Positions 1 to 7,081 of a stretch of DNA of 64,000 nt are shown piece by piece (position 1 is the stretch's first letter; the number at the start of each line of letters is the position of its first letter). Below the pieces are notes generated by a model. That model worked only from the letters and a program-made list of their open reading frames with translations. It did no database searches and had not been told where the DNA came from. The DNA comes from Nocardia sp. alder85J (GTDB lineage: Bacteria > Actinomycetota > Actinomycetes > Mycobacteriales > Mycobacteriaceae), in contig NZ_JAIUCZ020000003.1 in assembly GCF_020176955.2 (NCBI RefSeq), forward strand, positions 930,001 to 994,000, read 5' to 3'. The translations under genes and the position numbers were made by a program.

Positions 1-532
1 CGAGATCGTCGTGTACAACCGGCCGGGCGCGGCGCTGTCCGTCCACCCGGGCGCGGGACAACCGGTGGCCGCCTTCATGTTCCGGCACACACCGGTGCCG
101 GATCTCGACTACCGCGACGTCGAGCGGCAGCGCGCGATGATCACGGCGGCCTACGACGGCCGGCTGGGCGTCTTCGCGCCGTACCTCGACGCGGTCCGCT
201 CGGCCCCGGACGTGTACTTCGACGCGGTGACGCGAGTAGTGTTGCCGCACTGGAGTTCCGGCCGCATCACCCTGGTCGGCGACGCGGCCTCGAGCCTGTC
301 CCTGTTCGGCGACGGTTCCACGCTCGCGATCTGCGGCGCGTACACGCTCGCCGAGGAACTCGCCGCCACCCCCGCCGACATCGCCGGGGCACTGACCCGC
401 TACGAGCGGCGGCACCGGAAGCTGGTGCGGCCCCGGCAACGTGGCTTCCACACCGCGGGCATGTTGCTCGTACCCAAGACGCGAACCGGTATCGCGGTGC
501 GCGACAACGCGGTTCGCGTCCTGAGCCGATGA
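1..532 (+). CDS. FAD-dependent monooxygenase, C-terminal part (truncated by window edge)
   Basis: The reading frame is open from the first bases of the window, so the N-terminal FAD/NAD(P)H-binding part lies outside. The visible 173 or so residues contain the second FAD contact of PHBH-type aromatic-ring hydroxylases: a hydrophobic strand followed by LVGDAA and a glycine-rich stretch (FGDGSTLAICGAY, roughly residues 93-113 of the visible part). In that family this loop binds the pyrophosphate and ribityl part of FAD. The C-terminal helix is Arg-rich. The substrate cannot be read from this portion. It converges on the ROK regulator gene with only two bases between the stop codons, so the two are not co-transcribed. 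Confidence 0.8.
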   Translation, partial: EIVVYNRPGAALSVHPGAGQPVAAFMFRHTPVPDLDYRDVERQRAMITAAYDGRLGVFAPYLDAVRSAPDVYFDAVTRVVLPHWSSGRITLVGDAASSLSLFGDGSTLAICGAYTLAEELAATPADIAGALTRYERRHRKLVRPRQRGFHTAGMLLVPKTRTGIAVRDNAVRVLSR

Positions 533-534
533 GT

Positions 535-1806
535 TCAGCGGGGAGTGCGGGTGGCGCGGCGCATCGCCGACAGCGGGTCGGCGTAGAACACGCTCAGCGA
601 CGTCACCGCCGCGGCGTGCTCCTGCACCCGGCCGCCGAACCGGCTGATCCGCAGGTCGGCCGGCGGCAGCGTGGTGCTCTGCGCGAAAGCCCTTGCCACC
701 CGGTCGATTCCGGGACGGTAACCGGTGAAGGCCTGACCGCCCAGCACGACCCGATCCGGGTTGAACATGTCCCGGATCAGCGCGGCCGCGCGGCCGAGGA
801 TCTCGGCACGCTCCAGCAGCAGCTCACGGGCCGGCTCGGACCCGGAGTCGGCCGCCCGGTACAGGTCGGCGATCACCGGGCGGCGCGGCGCCTCGCGCTT
901 GGGCACGATGCCCGCCCGCACGGCCCGGCCCAGCACCGCGGCCTCGCCGACGGTGGCCTCCAAGCAGCCGCGCCGGCCGCACCGGCATTCGATGTCCGAA
1001 CCGGTGGGCAGATGCGCGATCGACCCGGGACCGCTGCTCGGCGTGTGCACGCGGTCGTGCAGCGTGACCGCGACACCCGCCGTCTCACGGGCGTAGATGT
1101 AGAGGCTGCTGTCCGGATGGGTGCGCGGCTCCTCGCCGGCGGCCAGCAGCAATTCGGCGGCGGCCATGGCCTCCACGTGCGCGGCCACCGACACCGGCAG
1201 ATCCAGCACGCTGCCGAAGACGGCGCCGACCGGGGCGGCATGCCAGTCCAGGCGGGGATGATCGACCACTCCGGCGGCCGCGTCGACCCGGCCGGCCAGC
1301 GCCACACCGCTCCACAGCGGGCGGCGGCGGGGTAAGCGGTCCAGGAATGCCTTGGCACTGCGGGCGATGATGGTGAGCGCGGCCTCCTGACCGGCCTGCG
1401 GGGTGGCGATCTCCAGCCCGCCGAGGATCCGGCCGGACAGGTCGGCGGCGATCATCCGAGTGACGTTGGCGCCGATGTGCACACCGAGGGTGGCGTACGA
1501 ATCGGTGTCGACCTCGAACGGCACCCGCGGTCGGCCGACCGCGCCGGAGGCGGTGAGATCGGCGCGTTCTCGCAGTAGCCCGGCCGAAAGCAGAGCCGCC
1601 ACTTGACGATTGACGGTGGCGATACTCAAACCGGTTGCCTGCGCGGCGGTATCGCGGAAGATCGGGCCACGGGTGGCGGCCCGGAGCACTGCGGCGGCCG
1701 GGTTGTCGGCGATGCGCAGCTCGGGGGGTACGGCGGGTCGGGCAGGCGCGGTCCGGGTGGCGGACAGGGCGGAAGAAGACGATCGCTCGAGGGTGGGGCT
1801 CGTCAT
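535..1806 (-). CDS. ROK-family transcriptional regulator
   Basis: This 423-residue protein has the standard ROK repressor layout: an N-terminal winged helix (about residues 40-100, with GLSIATVNRQVAALLSAGLL as recognition region) followed by a ROK sugar-kinase-like domain. The zinc motif CRCGRRGCLE lies near residue 272. Known ROK repressors bind sugars or derivatives and often regulate adjacent transport operons. It is transcribed away from the GntR/ferredoxin/ABC operon. Upstream on the same strand lie a Cys-Cys leader peptide and a possible hairpin, which suggests its expression, or its operon's, responds to cysteine supply. The ATG at 1806 has AAGGA about 9 nt upstream. Effector and targets are unknown; regulating the adjacent import operon is inference. 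Confidence 0.9.
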   Translation of the reverse strand: MTSPTLERSSSSALSATRTAPARPAVPPELRIADNPAAAVLRAATRGPIFRDTAAQATGLSIATVNRQVAALLSAGLLRERADLTASGAVGRPRVPFEVDTDSYATLGVHIGANVTRMIAADLSGRILGGLEIATPQAGQEAALTIIARSAKAFLDRLPRRRPLWSGVALAGRVDAAAGVVDHPRLDWHAAPVGAVFGSVLDLPVSVAAHVEAMAAAELLLAAGEEPRTHPDSSLYIYARETAGVAVTLHDRVHTPSSGPGSIAHLPTGSDIECRCGRRGCLEATVGEAAVLGRAVRAGIVPKREAPRRPVIADLYRAADSGSEPARELLLERAEILGRAAALIRDMFNPDRVVLGGQAFTGYRPGIDRVARAFAQSTTLPPADLRISRFGGRVQEHAAAVTSLSVFYADPLSAMRRATRTPR

Positions 1807-1826
1807 GAGGCGGCATCCTTGTTGAG

Positions 1827-1845
1827 GTCCCCGCGGCGAGGGGAC
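1827..1845 (-). promoter_or_regulatory. Short hairpin between leader peptide and ROK start
   Basis: The arms GTCCCC and GGGGAC flank a 7-nt loop. The hairpin sits between the leader peptide stop and the ribosome-binding site of the ROK gene. In cysteine-attenuator systems such a hairpin could couple leader translation to downstream expression. The stem is only 6 bp and no T-tract follows, so this is suggestive only. Confidence 0.35.
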
Positions 1846-1913
1846 GGGTCGAACACAGCAACAAGGCAGCGAGAAGGGCCCGAGAAGGTCTTACCGGGGA
1901 CGAAGAGCGGTTC

Positions 1914-2021
1914 TCAGCTGCGCGGCCGGGAACAACACAGTTCCCGCTGCCGCGGCAGCCGTACACCGAGCGCAACGGTCACGTAGGTGACTCGCGCGGC
2001 GTTCGGGTGGCTGGGAGACAT
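1914..2021 (-). CDS. Cys-Cys leader peptide (probable cysteine-responsive attenuator uORF)
   Basis: A 35-codon ORF ends in RQRELCCSRPRS: two adjacent cysteines near the C-terminus after an Arg-rich stretch. This matches the actinobacterial class of short leaderless ORFs with terminal cysteine codons that sense cysteine by ribosome stalling upstream of sulfur genes. A perfect -10 hexamer TACATT ends exactly 7 nt before the ATG, which predicts a leaderless mRNA starting at the A of ATG. A shorter version could begin at GTG 1982 (22 aa). It is followed 107 nt downstream by the ROK regulator. No database family was checked; the call rests on the Cys-Cys end, length, promoter spacing and sulfur context. 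Confidence 0.65.
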   Translation of the reverse strand: MSPSHPNAARVTYVTVALGVRLPRQRELCCSRPRS

Positions 2022-2048
2022 GTTTCAAAATGTAACATCCCATGTCTC
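2015..2048. promoter_or_regulatory. Inverted repeat, probable operator
   Basis: The arms GAGACATG (2015-2022) and CATGTCTC (2041-2048) are perfect complements separated by 18 bp. A nested pair ATGTT/AACAT lies inside (2020-2024 and 2034-2038). The dyad covers the leader -10 box and its start codon, so a protein bound here would block that promoter. The natural candidates are the ROK protein (autoregulation) or the divergent GntR protein. This is a sequence observation only. Confidence 0.5.
2029..2034 (-). promoter_or_regulatory. -10 box of the leader/ROK transcript
   Basis: On the minus strand this reads TACATT, a perfect TANNNT actinobacterial -10 element. The gap to the ATG of the leader peptide is 7 nt, so transcription should start at the initiation codon itself. 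It lies inside the inverted repeat at 2015-2048. Confidence 0.6.
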
Positions 2049-2240
2049 GAAGACGCCAGACCGGCTGGTCTGCATCCATTCCGATCACCGTGAACATAAC
2101 TTTTCCGCGCCTCGCGCCGGTGGCGCAATAGCCCGGATTCCGCGCATCGAGCCAGGCCCGCGCCACCGGGCCGGCGGCGGAATCCGCCACGCCCGCACCG
2201 GCGTCCGCCGCGGCCGGCGCGGACCGGGCCCACCTCTCGG

Positions 2241-2246
2241 TACAGT
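2241..2246 (+). promoter_or_regulatory. -10 box of the GntR/ferredoxin/ABC operon
   Basis: TACAGT fits TANNNT and lies about 38 bp before the GntR start codon, leaving a short 5' leader with a clear GGGAGG ribosome-binding site at about 2273-2278. No convincing -35 box is visible. Confidence 0.4.
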
Positions 2247-2284
2247 GACGAAACAGCAGGTCACGGGCATGAGGGAGGTACGAG

Positions 2285-3334
2285 ATGACATCGCGATCGG
2301 TGCCGTCGCAGGACCCCGGCCCGGGTGCCGGGGCGAGCGGCGAGACCCCGGCACCGTCGCCGCCGAGCACCCGCGGCGACGGCTCCGACAGCGATCGTGC
2401 GCAGGATCACCGGCTGCGGTCCGTCGGCAACACCGGGTCCGGCGGCGCCGATCGCACGAGCGGTAGCTCGGGCCGCACGAGCGGTAGCTCCAGCGGCACA
2501 GACGGTAGCTCCGGCAGCACGAGCGGTAGTGCCGACAGCACGATTCGCACCGGCAGTGGTTCCGAACGAGCGGTCCGAATCTCCGGGGGCGACCGCATCC
2601 GGCGCGCGGATCGGGCCCGGCAGGTCGCCGACATCCTGCGCCAGCAGATCCACACCGGAACCTTCGAGCACGCGCTGCCGACCGAGGCCGATCTCGCCGC
2701 GGAATTCGCGGTCTCGCGCAACACCGTGCGGGACGCACTGGCCCTGCTCAAGGACGAACGGCTCATCGAGCGCGCTCCCAAGGTCGGTACCCATGTGGCG
2801 CAACGCAAATACGATCACGGCCTGGACACCCTGCGCGGTCTGAAGGAGACGCTGCGCGGGCACGGCGAGGTCCGCAACGAGGTGCGGGTGGCCCGGCGGG
2901 TCGACCCGCCGCCCGCGGTGGCCCGCCGGCTGCGGTTGGAGCCGGGCGAACAGGCGGTCTACCTGGAGCGGCTGCGCTACCTCGGCGATCTGCCGCTGAG
3001 CCTGGACCTCACCTACCTCGCGCCGGACATCGGCGCGGCGGTGCTGACCCACGACCTCGAGACCAACGACATCTTCGCCCTCATCGAGGAGATCAGCGGC
3101 GGACCGCTCGGATCCGCCGATCTGGCCCTGGAGGCGATCACCGCCGACGCCCACTCGGCGGCGACCTTGCAGATGCCCGAGGGCGGCGCACTACTGCTGC
3201 TCGAACGGCTCACCCGGCTCGACGACGGCCGGCCGGTGGATCTGGAGTACATCCGGATGCGCGGCGACCGTATCACCATGCGCGGCAGCCTGTTCCGGCC
3301 CGCCGACGCCAGCGATTGGAGGCTGATCCGATGA
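2285..3334 (+). CDS. GntR-family regulator (HutC/UTRA type) with Ser/Gly-rich N-terminal extension
   Basis: The 349-residue protein has a winged helix at about residues 100-170 (LPTEADLAAEFAVSRNTVRD is the classic GntR recognition helix) and a C-terminal UTRA effector domain from about residue 185 to 345. HutC-type regulators normally have 230-260 residues; here the first 95 or so are low-complexity Ser/Gly/Thr/Arg encoded partly by a 21-bp tandem repeat. The start is supported by GGGAGG 6-7 nt upstream of ATG, so the extension is probably translated. The stop overlaps the ferredoxin ATG (ATGA), tying it to the downstream ferredoxin/ABC/flavoprotein operon, which it probably controls in response to the imported substrate. 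Confidence 0.9.
   Translation: MTSRSVPSQDPGPGAGASGETPAPSPPSTRGDGSDSDRAQDHRLRSVGNTGSGGADRTSGSSGRTSGSSSGTDGSSGSTSGSADSTIRTGSGSERAVRISGGDRIRRADRARQVADILRQQIHTGTFEHALPTEADLAAEFAVSRNTVRDALALLKDERLIERAPKVGTHVAQRKYDHGLDTLRGLKETLRGHGEVRNEVRVARRVDPPPAVARRLRLEPGEQAVYLERLRYLGDLPLSLDLTYLAPDIGAAVLTHDLETNDIFALIEEISGGPLGSADLALEAITADAHSAATLQMPEGGALLLLERLTRLDDGRPVDLEYIRMRGDRITMRGSLFRPADASDWRLIR
2454..2537 (+). repeat. 21-bp in-frame tandem repeat, four copies
   Basis: Four imperfect units on the theme GCACGAGCGGTAGCTC plus 5 variable bases start at 2454, 2475, 2496 and 2517, followed by a truncated fifth. The period of 21 keeps the GntR frame and encodes heptads like TSGSSGR. Such arrays can change copy number by slippage. 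Confidence 0.75.
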
Positions 3335-3558
3335 CCCTGGTCAACCAGCGCGCCGACGTCCCGGTGACCATCGACGAATCCCTGTGTATCCAGGGCTGCA
3401 CCCTGTGCGTGGAGATCTGCCCGCTGGACTCGCTGGCGATCAACCCCGACAACGGCAAGGCCTACATGCACGTCGACGAGTGCTGGTACTGCGGCCCGTG
3501 CGCGGCCCGCTGTCCCACCGGCGCGGTCACCGTGAACATGCCGTATCTGCTGCGCTGA
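3331..3558 (+). CDS. AprB-like 2[4Fe-4S] ferredoxin
   Basis: This 75-residue soluble iron-sulfur protein has two cluster motifs: C19-x3-C23-x2-C26-x3-C30-P and C51-x2-C54-x2-C57-x3-C61-P. The second motif's surroundings (ECWYCGPCAARCPTGAV, then NMPYLLR at the end) resemble the beta subunit of adenylylsulfate reductase (AprB) and related electron partners of fumarate-reductase-like flavoproteins. The ATG overlaps the GntR stop by ATGA; a longer start at 3316 is possible but lies inside the GntR gene. The likely partner is the flavoprotein at 7082-9808, encoded after the ABC transporter genes in the same operon. The role would be electron transfer to or from the flavin; direction unknown. Confidence 0.9.
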   Translation: MTLVNQRADVPVTIDESLCIQGCTLCVEICPLDSLAINPDNGKAYMHVDECWYCGPCAARCPTGAVTVNMPYLLR

Positions 3559-3659
3559 ACCGTTCCGCGCGCCGAATCCACCGGCCCACTGCGGCCCGGA
3601 TCCACCTCGCACGATCCCCTTTCGCGCCGCCCGTCACCGCGACTCCCGCAAGGAACCCC

Positions 3660-5090
3660 ATGAAGTACCGTCATGCCCGCGTCACCGCGGCGGCCGCGAC
3701 CCTGGCCCTGGCCGTCGCCGGTTGCTCGCTCGACAGCACGTCCGGTTCCGGCGACACCGTGAATGTCGTCGTCGGTTACCAGTCCAAGACCATCAACACC
3801 GTCACCGCCGGAACCCTGTTGAAGGCGAAGGGTTTTCTGGAACAGCGGCTGAACCGGCTCAGCGCCGGCGGCGGCCCGAAGTACAAGGTGCAGTGGCAGG
3901 ACTACGACACCGGTGCCCCGATCACCGCTCAGATGGTCGCGGAGAAGATCGATATCGGCTCGATGGGCGATTATCCGCTGCTCATCAACGGTTCCCGTAC
4001 CCAGGCGGCCGAGCGGTCCCGCACCGAATTCGTCTCGGTCACCGGGTATCAGCCGCGCGGCTCGCTGAACATGATCGTGGTGAACCAGGATTCGACGGCG
4101 CAATCGGTGCACGATCTGAGCGGCAAGAAGGTCTCGTCGAGCGTCGGCTCGGCCGGCGACGGACTGTTGCGGCAGGCGTTGAGCCGCACCGGAATCGACC
4201 CCAAATCCGGTGTCGAGGTGCTGAATCAGCAGCCACAGGTCGGGGCCACCGCGCTGGAATCCGGTCAGGTGCAGGCTCTGTCGCAGTTCGTGGCGTGGCC
4301 CGGGCTGCTGGTCTATCAGAACAAGGCGAAGCTGCTGTACGACGGCGCGGAACTGAACGTGCCCACCTTCCACGGCGTGGTGGCCCGCCGCGACTACGCG
4401 ACACAGCATCCGGAGGTGCTCGACGCCTTCCTGCAAGCGCAGCTCGACGCCACCGACTTCCTGCACCAGCGCCCGCTGGAGGCCGCGCAGCTGGTCGCGG
4501 ACGGCTCGGGCCTGCCGCCGGAGGTGGTGTACCTCTACAACGGCCCGGGCGGCACCTCGTTCGACGCCCCGCTCAAGCCGCAACTTATCCAGGCGTTCAA
4601 AGGCGATGTGCCGTACCTGAAGTCGATCGGCGACTTCGCCGATCTGGATATCGACGGCTTCGTGAACGACGCACCGCTGCGCAAGGCGTTCGCCGAACGC
4701 GGCGCGAATTACGATGCCGCGGTGGCGAATTTCGCCAATCCGGCGCCGATCACCGGCACCGATCCGGTGGCGAACCGCCCGGTGGCCGATCCCGCCCTCG
4801 CCGGTGAGATCTGGCTCGACGGCCAGGACACGGCGACACCCGCCGCCGATCCGACCAGCCTGCTGCGTGCGATGAAACTGGCTCGCGCCCAAGGCAAGAA
4901 GGTGCGCGCCGCCTACGTGCCGGATGCCGAACTCGGCACCCGCTGGTTCGCCGACAAGGCGCTGTGGGTGCGCGCGGGCGACACCTACCTGCCGTTCACC
5001 ACGCCCGCGGCGGTACAGCGCTATCTCACCACCCACCCCGGCGGCGTGCCGGTCTCCTACGAACAGGCCGTCGGCGAGGTGCGGTCGTGA
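3660..5090 (+). CDS. ABC importer substrate-binding lipoprotein (SsuA/TauA/NrtA type) with C-terminal extension
   Basis: The start at ATG 3660 gives a lipoprotein signal with lipobox LAVAGC, Cys at residue 22, so the mature protein is anchored outside the membrane. Residues about 35-340 form an NMT1/SsuA-like periplasmic-binding fold. Family members are usually 320-350 aa; this one has 476. The last 85 or so residues (after LLRAMKLARAQ) form a separate small domain with AVQRYLTTHPGGVPVSYEQA, weakly reminiscent of NosL-like domains. It is the first transporter gene of the operon, 101 bp after the ferredoxin. Substrate class, by family, is sulfonate, taurine, nitrate or a similar small anion; which one is not visible. 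Confidence 0.88.
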   Translation: MKYRHARVTAAAATLALAVAGCSLDSTSGSGDTVNVVVGYQSKTINTVTAGTLLKAKGFLEQRLNRLSAGGGPKYKVQWQDYDTGAPITAQMVAEKIDIGSMGDYPLLINGSRTQAAERSRTEFVSVTGYQPRGSLNMIVVNQDSTAQSVHDLSGKKVSSSVGSAGDGLLRQALSRTGIDPKSGVEVLNQQPQVGATALESGQVQALSQFVAWPGLLVYQNKAKLLYDGAELNVPTFHGVVARRDYATQHPEVLDAFLQAQLDATDFLHQRPLEAAQLVADGSGLPPEVVYLYNGPGGTSFDAPLKPQLIQAFKGDVPYLKSIGDFADLDIDGFVNDAPLRKAFAERGANYDAAVANFANPAPITGTDPVANRPVADPALAGEIWLDGQDTATPAADPTSLLRAMKLARAQGKKVRAAYVPDAELGTRWFADKALWVRAGDTYLPFTTPAAVQRYLTTHPGGVPVSYEQAVGEVRS

Positions 5091-5266
5091 GCGCGGCAGC
5101 AACCGGACCGCGAAGTTCCGCGTTGCCGCCGGTGGTCCGGCAGGTGGGGCGCCCGGGCCGTCCGCGCCTCGTGCCGGTCTGGGCCGAGGTGCGGCGCACC
5201 CGGCCGAGCCGGTCGTCCGCGAGCAGGTGGCGGCCGACGAGGTCCGCGGCGCAGGAGGTTCGGTGA
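5087..5266 (+). CDS. Possible small coupled ORF between SBP and permease genes
   Basis: A GTG start overlaps the substrate-binding-protein stop (GTGA), and the TGA stop shares its last base with the permease ATG (TGATG). This arrangement is typical of translationally coupled real genes. The 59-residue product is Arg/Ser/Pro-rich with no recognisable domain and no membrane segment. Alternatively this is merely a 175-bp spacer that happens to be open. No function can be assigned. Confidence 0.3.
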   Translation: MSAAATGPRSSALPPVVRQVGRPGRPRLVPVWAEVRRTRPSRSSASRWRPTRSAAQEVR

Positions 5267-6141
5267 TGAGCGTCGACACGCTTCCGAATGTCCCGGCCGC
5301 CACGACCACAGCCGATCCCGAGACGCGGCCGGCCGGGGCCACGGGGCCGGCTCGCGGCGGCCGGGTGTGGCGATCGCGGGTGATCCGCGTGGTATCGGTC
5401 CTGCTGGCCGTGCTCGGCTGGCAGTTGCTGACCGCCGGCCATGTTCGGGTCTGGGTGCGGTTCGACACGCTGCCGACGGTGACGCAGATCCTGCGGGCGC
5501 TGTCGCGGCAGCTGGGGACCGACACCTACTGGCTGGATCTGGCGCAGTCGCTGATCCGCATCCTGAGCGGGTTCGGGCTGGCCGGAATACTCGGTGTGGC
5601 AACGGGAATCGCGCTCGCGCGGTCACCGCTGCTCTCGGATGTGCTGGGGCCGTTGACCGAACTGCTGCGCCCGGTGCCGGCGATCGCGATCGTGCCGGTG
5701 GCGATCCTGCTGTTTCCCACCGACGAGGCCGGGATCGTCTTCATCACCTTCCTGGCGGCCTTCTTCCCGATCATGGTCAGCACCCGGCACGCGGTGCGCG
5801 CCCTGCCGACGATCTGGGAGGACTCGATCCGCACCCAGGGCGGCGGCCGCTGGGACGTGCTGCTGCGGGTGGTGCTGCCGGGCAGTCTGCCCGGGGTGTT
5901 CGGCGGCCTCTCGGTGGGGATGGGGGTGTCCTGGATCTGCGTGATCTCGGCGGAGATGATCTCCGGGCGGCTCGGCGTGGGCTACCGCACCTGGACCGCC
6001 TACACGGTCGTGGACTATCCGGGGGTATTCGTCGGCATCATCACCATCGGCGTGCTGGGCCTGGGGACTTCGGCCGTCGTCGAGCTGGTCGGCCGCCGCG
6101 TCACACGCTGGCTGCCGCGGGCCGAGGAGGCGGCGGCATGA
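5266..6141 (+). CDS. ABC importer permease (SsuC/TauC type)
   Basis: This 291-residue integral membrane protein has about six hydrophobic segments after a 40-residue hydrophilic N-terminus. The cytoplasmic coupling loop for the ATPase (EDSIRTQGGGRWDVLLRVVL, an EAA-like loop) is near residues 185-205, followed by GSLPGVFGGLSVGMGVSW, typical of BPD_transp_1 proteins of the sulfonate/nitrate/taurine class. The ATG at 5266 has AGGAGG 8 nt upstream. It overlaps the next gene by ATGA. It forms a transporter with the flanking binding protein and ATPase. Confidence 0.92.
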   Translation: MSVDTLPNVPAATTTADPETRPAGATGPARGGRVWRSRVIRVVSVLLAVLGWQLLTAGHVRVWVRFDTLPTVTQILRALSRQLGTDTYWLDLAQSLIRILSGFGLAGILGVATGIALARSPLLSDVLGPLTELLRPVPAIAIVPVAILLFPTDEAGIVFITFLAAFFPIMVSTRHAVRALPTIWEDSIRTQGGGRWDVLLRVVLPGSLPGVFGGLSVGMGVSWICVISAEMISGRLGVGYRTWTAYTVVDYPGVFVGIITIGVLGLGTSAVVELVGRRVTRWLPRAEEAAA

Positions 6142-7064
6142 GCGGTTCGGTACCGGAGAAGGCAACGTCGTGCCCTGACGACGGCCCGGGGCTCAGGCCC
6201 GATGGATACGGCACGCGCGGGCGAGAATCGGAGACGGTGGTGGAGCACGACGGCTCGGACACATCGGCCGTCTCCCGGCAGCACGGCACGAGCGGGCGGC
6301 CTGAAACCGGAAGCGCCGGAATGGGTTTACGGCTCGACCGCGTCGAGCTGGCCTACGCCGATGCGGCCGTGGTCGCCGACTTCACCCTGGACATCCGGCT
6401 CGGCGAGATCCTGGTGCTGGCAGGCCCTTCCGGATGCGGTAAATCGACGGTGCTGCGCGGGCTGGCCGGGCTGCTGCGGCCGCGGTCCGGGCGCATCCTC
6501 GCCGACGGCGAGCTGGTCACCGGGCCGGATCGGGATCGGGCGATGGTGTTCCAGGACGACGCGCTGCTGCCGTGGCGCACCGTGCGGGCCAATATCGAAC
6601 TGGCGCTGCGGTTGCGGGGCACACCGCGGGCCGGTCGCCGCGAGCGCGCCGACCGGTGGATCGAGGAGGTCGGGCTCACCGGCTTCGGCGATCATCTGCC
6701 CAAGCGGTTGTCCGGTGGAATGCGGCAGCGGGTGCAGCTGGCCCGTGGCCTGGCCGGGACGCCGCGCGCGGTGCTGATGGACGAGCCCTTCGGCGCCCTG
6801 GATTCGCGCACCCGCGCGACCATGCAACGGCTGCTGATCGACACCTGGCACACCCACCCGACCACCGTCGTGTTCGTGACCCACGACGTCGACGAGGCCC
6901 TGCTGCTCGGCGACCGGATCGTGGTACTCGGCCGGGCCGGGCAGCCGCCGCGTGCGCTGCTGGAGGTGCCGCGCCCGCGTGCAGCCGGCGCCGACCGCAC
7001 CGCGCTGCGCGCCGAAATTCTTGCCGCACTGGATCATTCCGACGACATCGCTGCGATGTCCTGA
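6138..7064 (+). CDS. ABC importer ATPase (SsuB/TauB type)
   Basis: All nucleotide-binding motifs are present: Walker A GPSGCGKST (about residues 96-104), a Q-loop VFQDDALLPW typical of the SsuB/TauB/NrtD group, signature LSGGMRQR near residue 191, Walker B AVLMDEP near 211, and the switch histidine in VTHDVDEA. The first 60 residues are a hydrophilic extension absent from most homologues. The ATG overlaps the permease stop. It powers import of the substrate bound by the lipoprotein at 3660-5090. Confidence 0.93.
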   Translation: MSGSVPEKATSCPDDGPGLRPDGYGTRGRESETVVEHDGSDTSAVSRQHGTSGRPETGSAGMGLRLDRVELAYADAAVVADFTLDIRLGEILVLAGPSGCGKSTVLRGLAGLLRPRSGRILADGELVTGPDRDRAMVFQDDALLPWRTVRANIELALRLRGTPRAGRRERADRWIEEVGLTGFGDHLPKRLSGGMRQRVQLARGLAGTPRAVLMDEPFGALDSRTRATMQRLLIDTWHTHPTTVVFVTHDVDEALLLGDRIVVLGRAGQPPRALLEVPRPRAAGADRTALRAEILAALDHSDDIAAMS

Positions 7065-7081
7065 CCTCCGTGGAGCGCCCC

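Noticed and set aside
3462..5525. 687-codon minus-strand frame opposite the binding-protein gene
   Set aside because: Shadow of the SBP and permease genes; no ribosome-binding site or recognisable domain.
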